Assembly: GCF_001431625.1 (NCBI RefSeq)
Contig: NZ_LLXT01000086.1
Location: forward strand, 85,172 to 149,171
DNA length: 64,000 nucleotides
DNA from: Stenotrophomonas geniculata ATCC 19374 = JCM 13324
GTDB taxonomy: Bacteria > Pseudomonadota > Gammaproteobacteria > Xanthomonadales > Xanthomonadaceae
Reading direction: 5' to 3'
Numbering within the stretch: position 1 is the first letter of the stretch; each line of letters starts with the position of its first letter. Of this stretch, positions 23,216 through 32,145 are shown piece by piece. A model generated the notes under the pieces. The model had not been told where the DNA came from and searched no databases. It worked only from the letters and a program-made list of their open reading frames with translations. Made by a program: the position numbers and the translations under genes.

Positions 23216-23835
23216 GACGCACCTCCCACTTTGGCCTGCAGTTGCAGAAACGCGCGGCGCAGGTGTGATTTGACCGTCCCCAGCGGCATGCCCAGCGCCT
23301 CTGAGATCTCGCTGTGGCTCTTGGCCTCGAAATAGGACATCCGCACCAGCCGCGCCTGCACCGCGGGCAACTCGTTGATGCGCTGGCGCAGCCGTGCCTG
23401 GTCTGCGAACTGCTCGGCGCTGCTGCGCTCGATCACGTCAAGTGTGGCAGCATCCTCCACCGCTGACTGCACCTGCATCCAGCTTCGCTCGCGACGGATG
23501 CGATCGATATGCAGGTTCCGCGCAATCCGGTACAGCCACGTACTCAGCGCGCCCTGGGCCGCATCGTAGTCGGCCGCTCGCAGCCACAGGCGCAGCAGGC
23601 ATTCCTGCGCCAGTTCCTCGGCAACCGCATCCGGTGCACCCAGGCCGCGCAGGTACACGCACAATCGCGGCATGAAGTAGTCGTAGATCCGCATGAAACA
23701 GTCGCGGTCGCGCAGCCGCGCCACGCCGTCCATGTCACCGGCCCAGTTCGTCGGCTCGCTGCTCGGCTGCTGGGAACTGGACACGGTGCGTGCGCTATCG
23801 AAGTTGAGGAGTGTGCTGGCGGCGTCAGGGTACAT
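23212..23835 (-). CDS. ECF sigma factor, RpoE/ECF11-like partner of ChrR
   Basis: 207 residues from the ATG at 23833-23835 (MYPDAASTLLNFDS); a start further in, at MDGVARLRD, is possible. Region 2 is seen in RDCFMRIYDYFMPRLCVYLR, AEELAQECLLRLWLRA and ALSTWLYRIARNLHIDRIRR; region 4 in INELPAVQARLVRMSYFEAK and SHSEISEALGMPLGTVKSHL. It is coupled to chrR. In Rhodobacter the homologous pair controls singlet-oxygen defence and fatty-acid-modifying genes, which fits the cluster encoded divergently from 24817. A possible TGATCC box (23957-23962 on the minus strand) is noted but unproven. Confidence 0.88.
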   Translation of the reverse strand: MYPDAASTLLNFDSARTVSSSQQPSSEPTNWAGDMDGVARLRDRDCFMRIYDYFMPRLCVYLRGLGAPDAVAEELAQECLLRLWLRAADYDAAQGALSTWLYRIARNLHIDRIRRERSWMQVQSAVEDAATLDVIERSSAEQFADQARLRQRINELPAVQARLVRMSYFEAKSHSEISEALGMPLGTVKSHLRRAFLQLQAKVGGAS

Positions 23836-23968
23836 CTGGGTTCGCGGCGGGCGGGTGAAGGTCTGTCCTCTGTACGCGCAGGGGCAGCAACTGGATGCAG
23901 CCGGCGCTGTGCATCCAACCGGCCGCCGCTGCCGTACGCCCTGAGCCCTCCCTTCCGGATCACGACCC

Positions 23969-24736
23969 ATGCGCACTGCCTGGCTGCTGCTGTGCCTGCC
24001 TCACGCCGCGCTGGCGGCACCCTGGCTGCGAAGCGAGGGCGTGGCCACCTCCGCGCAGGGCGGCATCCTCTACCGTGAAGTGCACTGGCGGCGCGAGGCA
24101 ACGGAGGGCGCCGAGCGCTGGGTGCTGTACCAGTGCCCGGGCGGTCAACCCTTCGCCCGCAAGCATCTGCCCGCCAGCGCCCGGCCGCAGGCACGGGGCT
24201 ATTCGCTGGAGGACCGCCGCAGCGGCCAGACCGCCGAGGTAGACGCCACTGGCGACTCAGTGTCGATTGCATGGAAGGAGGATGCCGCCAGTGAGCTGCG
24301 TCGGCGCCAGCTTGAACTGCCGCCGGATGCGGTGATCGATGCGGGGTTTGATGCCGCGGTCCGCCTGCACTGGCCGGCGCTGCTGCGCGGCGAACGCGTC
24401 AGCCTGCCGTTCCTGGTGCCAGGGCGGCAGCGCTACTTCCCGGTGCAGGTGCGGCGGTCGGGCTCCATTCGCTGGCAAGGCATCGACGCCCAGGCGATCG
24501 AGGTCAGTCTGGACACCTGGTACGGCGGCATCGTGCCGCGCCTGTCGCTGGTCTATGCCAGCGCCGACCGCCGCCTGCTGGAATTCCGCGGCACCAGCAA
24601 CCTGCGCGATGCCCGCGGCAGCTACCCGCAGGTGACGGTGCGCTTCAGCTCGCCAGCTGCCGAGCGACCGGCAGGTGACTGGCAACAGGCGTGGGCGCAG
24701 CCCCTGGTCGAGCGTTGCACCGTGACGCCCAGGTGA
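23969..24736 (+). CDS. Secreted hypothetical protein
   Basis: 255 residues from the ATG at 23969, divergent from the sigma gene across 133 bp. A signal peptide is visible (MRTAWLLLCLPHAALAAPWL). The mature protein is rich in strands (GGILYREVHWRREA, IEVSLDTWYGGIVPRLSLVY) and may be a periplasmic beta-barrel-like fold of the kind found in DUF3108 proteins; that is a guess. Its place between rpoE and the desaturase suggests it belongs to the same stress regulon. Confidence 0.6.
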   Translation: MRTAWLLLCLPHAALAAPWLRSEGVATSAQGGILYREVHWRREATEGAERWVLYQCPGGQPFARKHLPASARPQARGYSLEDRRSGQTAEVDATGDSVSIAWKEDAASELRRRQLELPPDAVIDAGFDAAVRLHWPALLRGERVSLPFLVPGRQRYFPVQVRRSGSIRWQGIDAQAIEVSLDTWYGGIVPRLSLVYASADRRLLEFRGTSNLRDARGSYPQVTVRFSSPAAERPAGDWQQAWAQPLVERCTVTPR

Positions 24737-24816
24737 AGCGAAATTTAGTTCGAAGTGGCGCATCCATTGCGCGCCCTGCTGCGTAAAGCAGGACACGACA
24801 CCCGCCGAGATCCGCC

Positions 24817-25767
24817 ATGGCCTCTGTAGCGCCCCTCCCCCGTCGACGCTGGCGCCTGCTGCGTACGTTGCAGCGGTGGGTCGATACCAGCAATGCCACA
24901 GAGAGCACCGGCGAACAGCCAGGACGCATCGACTGGATGCGCGCGGTACCCTTTGCACTGATGCACCTGGCCTGCATCGCGGTGATCTGGGTAGGCGTGT
25001 CATGGACGGCGGTCGTCATGGCCACGGCGCTTTACGCAGTGCGCATGTTCGCCATCACGGCGTTCTATCACCGCTACTTCTCGCACCGCACCTTCCAGGC
25101 ATCGCGTCCGGTGCAGTTCGTGTTCGCAGTCATCGGCGCCTCCAGCGTGCAGCGCGGGCCGCTGTGGTGGGCTGCCCATCATCGCCACCACCATCGGCAT
25201 GCCGACCAGCGGCTGGACCCGCATTCACCGCGCGAAGGCGGCTTCTGGCGCAGCCACATGGGCTGGTTCCTCACCCGCGAGGCCTTCGCCACCGATCTGT
25301 CGCGGGTACCTGACCTGGCGCGCTTCCCCGAACTGCGCTGGCTCGACCGCTTCGATACGGCAGTGCCGGTACTGCCGGCCGCAGCGCTGTACGCGCTGGG
25401 TGCTGGACTGGAACGCTGGGCGCCCGACCTGCAGACCAATGGCCCGCAGCTGCTGGTGTGGGGCTTCTTCATTTCCACCATCGTGCTGTTCCATGCCACC
25501 GTCACCATCAATTCGCTGGCGCACCGCTTTGGCCGCCGCCGCTTCGAGACCCGCGACGACAGCCGCAACAACCTGTGGCTGGCGCTGCTCACCTTCGGTG
25601 AGGGCTGGCACAACAACCATCATTTCTTTCCCGGCACTGTGCGCCAGGGCTTCCGCTGGTGGGAAGTGGACCTGACCTGGTACGGGCTGCGCGCGATGGC
25701 GGCGCTGGGCCTGGTCAAAGGGCTCAAGCCCATCCCCGAGTGGGTTCTGGCCAAGGCGAGGTACTGA
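24817..25767 (+). CDS. Membrane fatty acid (acyl-CoA/phospholipid) desaturase
   Basis: 316 residues. The three histidine boxes of di-iron membrane desaturases are present: YHRYFSHR (about 84-91), WWAAHHRHHHRHAD (about 117-130) and WHNNHHFFPG (about 266-275), with hydrophobic helices between them. It introduces a double bond into membrane acyl chains, using O2 and an electron donor. It heads a cluster of eight tightly packed genes and is the first obvious candidate target of the sigma-E/ChrR system encoded next door. Confidence 0.88.
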   Translation: MASVAPLPRRRWRLLRTLQRWVDTSNATESTGEQPGRIDWMRAVPFALMHLACIAVIWVGVSWTAVVMATALYAVRMFAITAFYHRYFSHRTFQASRPVQFVFAVIGASSVQRGPLWWAAHHRHHHRHADQRLDPHSPREGGFWRSHMGWFLTREAFATDLSRVPDLARFPELRWLDRFDTAVPVLPAAALYALGAGLERWAPDLQTNGPQLLVWGFFISTIVLFHATVTINSLAHRFGRRRFETRDDSRNNLWLALLTFGEGWHNNHHFFPGTVRQGFRWWEVDLTWYGLRAMAALGLVKGLKPIPEWVLAKARY

Positions 25768-25768
25768 G

Positions 25769-27046
25769 ATGCGCATCGCGGTCATCGGCTCGGGTATCGC
25801 GGGGCTGGCCAGTGCCTGGTGGCTGGATGGCCAGCACGACGTCACGCTGTTCGAGGCCAACGATTACCTCGGCGGGCACACCCATACCCACGACGTGCAG
25901 GTGGCGGGCAGAGGCATGGCGGTGGATACCGGTTTCATCGTCTTCAACCCCCAGCACTATCCCTTGCTGACGGCGCTGTTCGACGAGTTGGGCGTGGCCT
26001 CGCAACCGACCACGATGAGTTTCTCCATGCACAGTGAGCGCAGCGGTGTGGAGTACAACGCCACCTCGCTGGATGGGCTGTTCTGCCAGCGCCGCAATCT
26101 GGTATCGCCGCGCTTCTGGGGCATGCTGGCCGACCTGCGCCGGTTCTATCGCGACGCGCCGTTGCTGCTGGCCGAAGAAGACGGTCCCACGCTCGGCGAA
26201 TACCTGCGCAGCCAGCGCTATGGCGAGGCGTTCATCGACGAGCACCTGCTGCCGATGGCCTCGGCGCTGTGGTCCTCGCCGACGGCTACCGTGCAGGCGT
26301 TCCCGGCGCGCTACCTGGCCCAGTTCATGGCCAATCACCAGATGCTGCAGATGACCGGGCGGCCAAGCTGGCGGGTGGTCAACGGGGGATCGACGCGCTA
26401 CGTGGATGCGCTGCGTCGCCGCTGGCGTGTGCATGAGCGGCTGCAATGCCCGGTCAGCAGGGTCGAGCGCATGCCCTGGGGTGCACGCGTGCACAGCAGC
26501 GCCGGCGTGGAGGCCTTCGACGAAGTGATCCTGGCCTGCCACAGCGACCAGGCACTGGCGTTGCTTGCCGACGCAGATGCCATCGAGCGTGAGGTCCTCG
26601 GCGCCATCCGCTATCAGTCCAACGAGGCGGTGCTGCATACCGATGCATCATTGCTGCCGCGCAACCGCAAAGCGTGGGCGGCCTGGAACGCGCACGTGCC
26701 ACAGGATCGCGCGGCGCCCTGCACGGTCAGCTACTGCATGAACCTGCTGCAGGGCCTGCCGGGCGACATCCCCCTGGTAGTGACCCTCAACCGCAGAGAG
26801 GCGATCGATCCGGCCAAGGTGCTGCGGACCCTGCAGTACGCGCACCCGGTACACGACCACGCTGCAGTGCGCGCACAGCAGCGCTGGGCGGAACTGCAGG
26901 GCCGCCGCCATACATGGTTTGCGGGCGCCTATTGGGGCTGGGGCTTCCATGAGGATGGCATCCGCAGTGCCCGCCGCGTGGTCGAGGCCCTGCAAGCCTG
27001 CGCTCCACATCGGCTGGCATCCGCCTCGGATGAGGTGGCGGCATGA
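25769..27046 (+). CDS. FAD-dependent amine-oxidase-like oxidoreductase (COG2907 type)
   Basis: 425 residues. The N-terminal MRIAVIGSGIAGLASAWWL is a GxGxxG FAD-binding motif, followed by VTLFEANDYLGGHTHTH, typical of flavin amine oxidase/desaturase-like enzymes. FVVFNPQHYPLLT-type and late GAYWGWGFHEDGIRSA segments match COG2907. In Rhodobacter a relative in the sigma-E regulon takes part in making furan fatty acids; the same role here is inferred. It starts two bases after the desaturase stop and overlaps the DUF1365 gene by 4 bp. Confidence 0.82.
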   Translation: MRIAVIGSGIAGLASAWWLDGQHDVTLFEANDYLGGHTHTHDVQVAGRGMAVDTGFIVFNPQHYPLLTALFDELGVASQPTTMSFSMHSERSGVEYNATSLDGLFCQRRNLVSPRFWGMLADLRRFYRDAPLLLAEEDGPTLGEYLRSQRYGEAFIDEHLLPMASALWSSPTATVQAFPARYLAQFMANHQMLQMTGRPSWRVVNGGSTRYVDALRRRWRVHERLQCPVSRVERMPWGARVHSSAGVEAFDEVILACHSDQALALLADADAIEREVLGAIRYQSNEAVLHTDASLLPRNRKAWAAWNAHVPQDRAAPCTVSYCMNLLQGLPGDIPLVVTLNRREAIDPAKVLRTLQYAHPVHDHAAVRAQQRWAELQGRRHTWFAGAYWGWGFHEDGIRSARRVVEALQACAPHRLASASDEVAA

Positions 27047-27810
27047 GTGCCAGCGCACTCTACATCGGGCAGGTGATGCATCGCCGGCATCATCCGCATC
27101 CGCATGCGTTCCGTTACCCGGTTGCACAACTGCTGCTCGACCTGGATGAACTGGAGACCGTGTTTGTCGGTCGCTGGCTGTGGTCGGTCAATCGCCGCAA
27201 TCTGGCCGAATTCCGCCGAAGCGACTACTTCGGCGACCCCGCCCGGCCACTGGCCGATGCGGTGCGCGACCACGCTGCAGGCACGCTCGGCTACCGGCCG
27301 ACCGGCCCGGTGCGCCTGCTCACCCATCTCCGCTTCGCCGGGCATGTCTTCAACCCGGTCAGCTTCTACTACTGCTACCAGGCCGACGGCCGCACGCTGG
27401 ACTGCATCGTCGCCGAGATCACCAACACGCCCTGGAAGGAACGACACACCTATGTGCTGCCGGTCACTACCGCCACGCACGAAGGCAGTTCACTGCGTTG
27501 GCAGTTCGACAAGTGCTTCCATGTCTCGCCGTTCATGCCGATGGACTGCCGCTACGACTGGCGGTTCAACCGCCCGGACCAGGACCTGCGCGTGCACATG
27601 CAGGTCTGGCGCGACGGCGTGCGCCAGTTCGATGCCACCCAGGCCATGCAGCGACGTGCCCTGGATGGCCGCGGACTGGCCCGGGTTCTGGCCTGCTATC
27701 CCCTGATGACCACCCAGGTGGTGGCCGCCATCCACTGGCACGCACTGCGGTTATGGCTGAAGCGCAACCCCGTACACGACCACCCCACCCTTGCCGGGAA
27801 ACCGCGATGA
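27043..27810 (+). CDS. DUF1365 protein
   Basis: 255 residues. The start MSASALYIGQVMHRRHHPH and the Arg/His-rich FRYPVAQLLLDLDEL, VRLLTHLRFAGHVFNPVSFY and ERHTYVLPV segments are DUF1365 hallmarks. The biochemical role is undefined. Members regularly sit between a COG2907 oxidase and a CFA-type methyltransferase, exactly as here, so it probably acts on the same lipid substrate. It overlaps both neighbours by 4 bp. Confidence 0.82.
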   Translation: MSASALYIGQVMHRRHHPHPHAFRYPVAQLLLDLDELETVFVGRWLWSVNRRNLAEFRRSDYFGDPARPLADAVRDHAAGTLGYRPTGPVRLLTHLRFAGHVFNPVSFYYCYQADGRTLDCIVAEITNTPWKERHTYVLPVTTATHEGSSLRWQFDKCFHVSPFMPMDCRYDWRFNRPDQDLRVHMQVWRDGVRQFDATQAMQRRALDGRGLARVLACYPLMTTQVVAAIHWHALRLWLKRNPVHDHPTLAGKPR

Positions 27811-29066
27811 ACTCGATGACACCTTCGGTGGCCCTGCCGCGCCCCGGTGCGCTGGACGCCTTCCTGCGCCGCCGCCTGCTGGCGCAGCTTGCCCCCCTGC
27901 GCGACGGCCGCCTATGCGTGCGCGATGCACTCGGCGAAGTCTGGCTGGGCGACGCCCGTGGCGAACTGCATGTCACTGTCACCATCAATGACCCCGCGTT
28001 CTATCGCAAGGTTGCTGCCCAAGGCAGTGTGGGCGCAGGTGAGAGCTATATCCAGGGCGAGTGGCACTGCGATGATCTGGTTGCCCTGATACAACTGCTG
28101 GTACGCAACCGCGAACTGCTGGACGGCATGGAGCAGGGCCCGGCCCGTGTGGCTGGCTGGCTGCTGCGCGGATGGAACCGGCTGCACCGCAACAGCCGTG
28201 AGGGCAGCCGGCGCAACATCGCCGCCCACTACGACCTGGGCAACGATTTCTTCGCCCTGTTCCTGTCGCCTGACCTGATGTATTCGTCGGCGCTGTTCAC
28301 CGGCGAATCCGAATCGCTGGAGTCCGCCTCGCGCCGCAAGCTGGACCGCATCTGCCAGCAGCTCCAGCTCAAGCCGGGCGATCGCGTGGTGGAGATCGGC
28401 ACCGGCTGGGGTGGTTTTGCGCTGCACGCCGCGCAGCACTACGGCTGCCACGTCACCACCACCACCATCTCCGCCGAGCAGCACGCGCTGGCTGCCCAGC
28501 GCGTGCAGGCAGCGGGCCTGCAGGACCATGTCACGCTGCTGATGCAGGACTACCGCGACCTGCAGGGCCAGTTCGACAAGCTGGTATCGATCGAGATGAT
28601 CGAAGCCATCGGCGCGGAATACCTGGACACCTACATGGGCACGCTGCAGCGACTGCTGAAGCCTGATGGTGTTGCCCTGCTGCAGGCCATCACCATCGAG
28701 GATCATCGCTACGAGCAGGCCCGGCGCAGCGTCGACTACATCAAGCGCTATGTGTTCCCGGGCAGCTTCATCCCATCGATCAACGCGATCATGGCCGCCA
28801 AGACGCGTTCCAGCGACCTGCAGCTGATCGCCCAGCAGGACTTCGGCCATTCCTACGCGCTGACCCTGCGCGCCTGGCGCCAACGCTTCCTTGCGCAGCT
28901 GCCTGCCGTGCAGGCGCAGGGGTTCGATGCCCGCTTCTGCCGCCTGTGGGATTTCTACCTGGCCTACTGCGAAGGCGGCTTCCTGGAGCGTTCGATCGGC
29001 GTCTCGCATCTGTTGTTGGCGCGCCCGGGCCATCGGCCCGCGGGCGCACCTGGTGAAGGCAACTGA
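27807..29066 (+). CDS. Cyclopropane-fatty-acyl-phospholipid-synthase-type methyltransferase (full length)
   Basis: 419 residues. The N-terminal lipid-binding region contains FYRKVAAQGSVGAGESYIQG and EWHCDDLVALIQLLVRN; the methyltransferase core has NIAAHYDLGNDFFALFLSP, MYSSALF, the SAM loop VVEIGTGWGGFALHAA, SIEMIEAIG and YIKRYVFPGSFIPS. These are the conserved segments of CFA synthases, which methylate double bonds of phospholipid acyl chains using SAM. Its place in a sigma-E/ChrR locus suggests a methylated or furan product rather than, or besides, cyclopropane. Confidence 0.88.
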   Translation: MNSMTPSVALPRPGALDAFLRRRLLAQLAPLRDGRLCVRDALGEVWLGDARGELHVTVTINDPAFYRKVAAQGSVGAGESYIQGEWHCDDLVALIQLLVRNRELLDGMEQGPARVAGWLLRGWNRLHRNSREGSRRNIAAHYDLGNDFFALFLSPDLMYSSALFTGESESLESASRRKLDRICQQLQLKPGDRVVEIGTGWGGFALHAAQHYGCHVTTTTISAEQHALAAQRVQAAGLQDHVTLLMQDYRDLQGQFDKLVSIEMIEAIGAEYLDTYMGTLQRLLKPDGVALLQAITIEDHRYEQARRSVDYIKRYVFPGSFIPSINAIMAAKTRSSDLQLIAQQDFGHSYALTLRAWRQRFLAQLPAVQAQGFDARFCRLWDFYLAYCEGGFLERSIGVSHLLLARPGHRPAGAPGEGN

Positions 29067-29067
29067 A

Positions 29068-29616
29068 ATGCGCCGGTTCTGGCCCAATCTGCTTGGCAAC
29101 CAGCTGGTCTGGCTGTGCGCGGTAGCCGGCGCGGGCCGCGGCTGGCAGTGGCCTGCGTTGCTGGCCGCATCGCTCTACATCGGCAGCCAGCTGCTGGCGT
29201 CGGCGCATCCGCGACTGGACCTGCGGCTGCTGGTGCTTGCGCTGGCCTGCGCCTGGCTGGTCGATGCCACTGCGGCCGCCAGCGGCACCGTGCGCTACGC
29301 CGCTGCCCCGCCGGGGTGGGCGCCACCGCTCTGGATCATGGCCTTGTGGGCGGCATTCGCCATGACCCTGACCACCTCGATGCGCTTCCTTCAGCGACAC
29401 CCTGCCCTGCCGCCTCTGTTCGGCCTGCTGCTGGCGCCACTGGCCTACCTGTCGGCCGCGCGTGGATTCGATGCAGTGCAGTTCAACAGCCCGATGTGGC
29501 ATGGCGTCCTGGTGCTGGGCGCAGGCTGGGCCATTGCGCTTTCCCTCTTGTGCCGCGCCGCCCGTGGCGGCCCGCGTACCACGCCACAACCACCTCTGGT
29601 CGGAGCGTCATCATGA
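29068..29616 (+). CDS. DUF2878 integral membrane protein
   Basis: 182 residues, start one base after the methyltransferase stop. Several hydrophobic helices (WPALLAASLYIGSQLLA, LLVLALACAWLVDATAA, LWIMALWAAFAMTLTTS, LFGLLLAPLAYLSAA) and the SMRFLQRHPALPPLFG motif match DUF2878. Function unknown; it is found next to DUF1295 and CFA genes in many proteobacteria. Overlaps the next gene by 4 bp. Confidence 0.75.
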   Translation: MRRFWPNLLGNQLVWLCAVAGAGRGWQWPALLAASLYIGSQLLASAHPRLDLRLLVLALACAWLVDATAAASGTVRYAAAPPGWAPPLWIMALWAAFAMTLTTSMRFLQRHPALPPLFGLLLAPLAYLSAARGFDAVQFNSPMWHGVLVLGAGWAIALSLLCRAARGGPRTTPQPPLVGASS

Positions 29617-30398
29617 TCAACCTGCTCTGGGTGCTGCTCTACGCGGTACTGGTGATGAGCTGGGGCTGGGCCTGGCAGCGCCGCCACCACAACATCGGCG
29701 TTGTGGACGTACTTTGGGCCAAGGGCGTGGGCGCCGCCGCGCTGCTACTGGCGTTGCTGGGCGAGGGTGCGGTGACGCCACGGGTGGCGCTGGCTGTGCT
29801 CGGTGGCCTGTGGGGCGGTCGCCTGGCCCTTCATCTCTGGCACCGGGTCCGGCACGAAGAAGAGGACGGGCGCTATCGCTACCTTCGTGAGCACTGGCAA
29901 GGACACCAGGGAAAGATCTTCGGGTTCTTCATGGCACAGGCACTGCTGGTGGTGCTGTTTGCCCTGCCCTTCGTCGCGGTCGCCGCCAATCAAACCGCAG
30001 GCACGGCACCCTGGGTGATGGCGGCTGCGCTCGTCTGGCTGCTGAGCGTGGGCGGAGAATCGCTGGCCGACCAGCAGCTGGCCCGGTTCCGCGCCAACCC
30101 GGCGAACAAGGGCCGCACCTGCCGTGATGGACTCTGGCGGTATTCCCGCCACCCCAACTACTTCTTCGAGTGGCTGCACTGGTTCACCTACGTGCTGCTG
30201 GCCGTCGGCTCCCCGCTGTGGTGGCTGGCCTGGCTCGGCCCCGTGCTGATGTATGTGTTCCTGCGCTATCTCAGCGGCATCCCGTTCACCGAGAAGCAGG
30301 CCCTGCGCAGCCGCGGCGACGACTACCAAGCCTATCAGCGCAGCACGCCGATGTTCTTTCCCTGGTTCCCCCGCCCTTCCAAGGAGCATTCCGCATGA
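29613..30398 (+). CDS. DUF1295 (steroid 5-alpha-reductase-like) membrane protein
   Basis: 261 residues with about six helices. The C-terminal signature GLWRYSRHPNYFFEWLHWFT and FTEKQALRSRGDDYQAYQR is diagnostic for DUF1295, related to steroid 5-alpha-reductases and isoprenyl-Cys methyltransferases. It may reduce a double bond in a lipid or act as a membrane methyltransferase. Overlaps both neighbours by 4 bp, so it is co-translated within the lipid cluster. Confidence 0.85.
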   Translation: MINLLWVLLYAVLVMSWGWAWQRRHHNIGVVDVLWAKGVGAAALLLALLGEGAVTPRVALAVLGGLWGGRLALHLWHRVRHEEEDGRYRYLREHWQGHQGKIFGFFMAQALLVVLFALPFVAVAANQTAGTAPWVMAAALVWLLSVGGESLADQQLARFRANPANKGRTCRDGLWRYSRHPNYFFEWLHWFTYVLLAVGSPLWWLAWLGPVLMYVFLRYLSGIPFTEKQALRSRGDDYQAYQRSTPMFFPWFPRPSKEHSA

Positions 30399-31468
30399 AC
30401 GCGATCCCCTCACTGAATCCTGCCGAAGACGCGGAAACCGGGCTGATCGCCTGGGCCGAACGCGGGCTGGTCCCCGATGCGGCGCTGCGTGCCGGCATCC
30501 GCCGCTTGTGCGCGCGACGCCTGCATGAGGAAAGCGAGGGTGGCATCGAAGGCCAGTCGGCGCGCTTCAGCCAGCGCATCGCCGAGCTGGCCGACAGCCC
30601 ACTCGCATTACACACCGATGCAGCCAACCGACAGCACTATGAAGTGCCAGCAGCCTTTTTCCAGGCCTGCCTGGGCAAGCGACTGAAGTACAGCAGCTGC
30701 TACTACCCCACCGGGCGCGAAACGCTGGACCAGGCGGAGGACGCGATGCTGGAACTGTACGGCCAGCGCGCAGGCCTGGCCGATGGCCAGCAGATTCTCG
30801 AACTGGGATGCGGCTGGGGCTCACTGACCCTGTGGATGGCAGAACGCTACCCGCAGGCCAGCATCACCGCCGTTTCGAACTCGCACAGCCAACGCCAGCA
30901 CATCATGGCGCAGTGTGAAGCCAGGGGGCTGCGCAACGTCGAGGTGATCACCCGCGATGTCAACCAGCTTGAGCTGCCCACGGCACGCTTCGACCGCTGC
31001 GTGTCAGTCGAGATGTTCGAACACGTGCGCAACTACGAGCGCCTGCTGGCGCGCATCGCGCAGTGGCTGAAGCCAGACGGTGCGTTGTTCGTGCATATCT
31101 TTGCCCATCGCACGCTGATGTACCCGTTCGAAACCGAGGGTGGCGACAACTGGATGGGCCGCCATTTCTTCACCGGCGGACTGATGCCGGCCGCCGATAC
31201 CCTTCTGCATTTCCAGCGCGACCTGCGGCTGGATCAGCGCTGGTTGCTGGACGGCACCCACTACCAACGCACCGCCGAGCACTGGCTTGCCAATCAGGAT
31301 GCGGCACGCGACCGGGTGATGCCGATACTGGCGGCGACCTATGGGCCGACGGCTGCGCGCATCTGGTGGCAACGCTGGCGGATGTTCTGGATGGCGTGTG
31401 CCGAGCTGTTCGGCTACGACGACGGCCAGCAGTGGCTGGTGGCCCACTACTTGTTCCGGCCCCGCTGA
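30395..31468 (+). CDS. Second CFA-like SAM-dependent methyltransferase
   Basis: 357 residues. It contains HYEVPAAFFQACLGKRLKYS, the SAM loop ILELGCGWGSLTLWMAERYP, SVEMFEHVRNYERLL and HIFAHRTLMYPFETEG. It belongs to the CFA/mycolic acid methyltransferase superfamily but lacks the long N-terminal domain of the enzyme at 27807, so the two are not redundant copies. A Trp-rich C-terminus (IWWQRWRMFWMACAELFGYD) may contact membrane. A two-step methylation or specialised substrate is plausible. Confidence 0.85.
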   Translation: MNAIPSLNPAEDAETGLIAWAERGLVPDAALRAGIRRLCARRLHEESEGGIEGQSARFSQRIAELADSPLALHTDAANRQHYEVPAAFFQACLGKRLKYSSCYYPTGRETLDQAEDAMLELYGQRAGLADGQQILELGCGWGSLTLWMAERYPQASITAVSNSHSQRQHIMAQCEARGLRNVEVITRDVNQLELPTARFDRCVSVEMFEHVRNYERLLARIAQWLKPDGALFVHIFAHRTLMYPFETEGGDNWMGRHFFTGGLMPAADTLLHFQRDLRLDQRWLLDGTHYQRTAEHWLANQDAARDRVMPILAATYGPTAARIWWQRWRMFWMACAELFGYDDGQQWLVAHYLFRPR

Positions 31469-31476
31469 GGTGTGAC

Positions 31477-32010
31477 ATGCGAAAGTTTCCACTGCTTCCC
31501 CTGATCGCGATCGGCCTGTTCGGTTCCGGCTGCAGCTCCAGCGACACGCGCCCACTGCCGCGTCCGTCATCGGTGGATGTGCCGCGTTTCATGGGTGACT
31601 GGTACGTGATCGCGCATATCCCATCGCGCCCTGAACGCGAGGCCTTCGACGCCGTGGAGAGCTATGCCCTGCGCTCCGATGGGCGCATCCAGACCACCTT
31701 CACCTACCGCAAGGGCAGCTTCGATGCGCCGCAGAAGTCGATGCATCCCATCGGTCGTGTCGAGAAGGAAGGCAATGGTGCGATCTGGGGCATGCAGTTC
31801 ATCTGGCCGATCCAGGCTGAGTACGTGATCGCCTGGCTCGACGAAGGCTACCGCCAGACCATCGTGGCGCGAAGCAAGCGTGATTACGTCTGGTATATGG
31901 CCCGCACCCCGCAGGTGTCGGACAGAGACTACCAGCAGGCAGTCGAGCGGATTGCGGCGATGGGTTACGACACCCGCACGCTGAGGCGGGTGCCGCAGTC
32001 GGTGCGATGA
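31477..32010 (+). CDS. Lipocalin-family outer-membrane lipoprotein (Blc-like)
   Basis: 177 residues. The signal peptide ends in a lipobox, LFGSGC. The lipocalin signature DVPRFMGDWYVIAHIPSRP and late IVARSKRDYVWYMARTPQVS match Blc-type bacterial lipocalins, which bind lysophospholipids and fatty acids in the envelope. As the last gene of the cluster it could carry or recover the modified acyl chains. Confidence 0.88.
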   Translation: MRKFPLLPLIAIGLFGSGCSSSDTRPLPRPSSVDVPRFMGDWYVIAHIPSRPEREAFDAVESYALRSDGRIQTTFTYRKGSFDAPQKSMHPIGRVEKEGNGAIWGMQFIWPIQAEYVIAWLDEGYRQTIVARSKRDYVWYMARTPQVSDRDYQQAVERIAAMGYDTRTLRRVPQSVR

Positions 32011-32145
32011 CACCGCACCCTCGTCCCCGGTGGATCGTCCTGGAGCAACAATCGATCATCAATCATTGCAACGTGGTGCTTTCACCATGCGCCCTTCAGA
32101 TACGATGCTGGGCAAGCCAGCAGGGTCTGAACGGATACACGATCG

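Noticed and set aside
23939..23962. Possible ECF11-type promoter (TGATCC, 18-bp spacer, CGTACG) upstream of the sigma gene
   Set aside because: The -35 box fits the Rhodobacter sigma-E pattern but the -10 does not; no matching box was found before the lipid cluster, so it is not listed as a feature.
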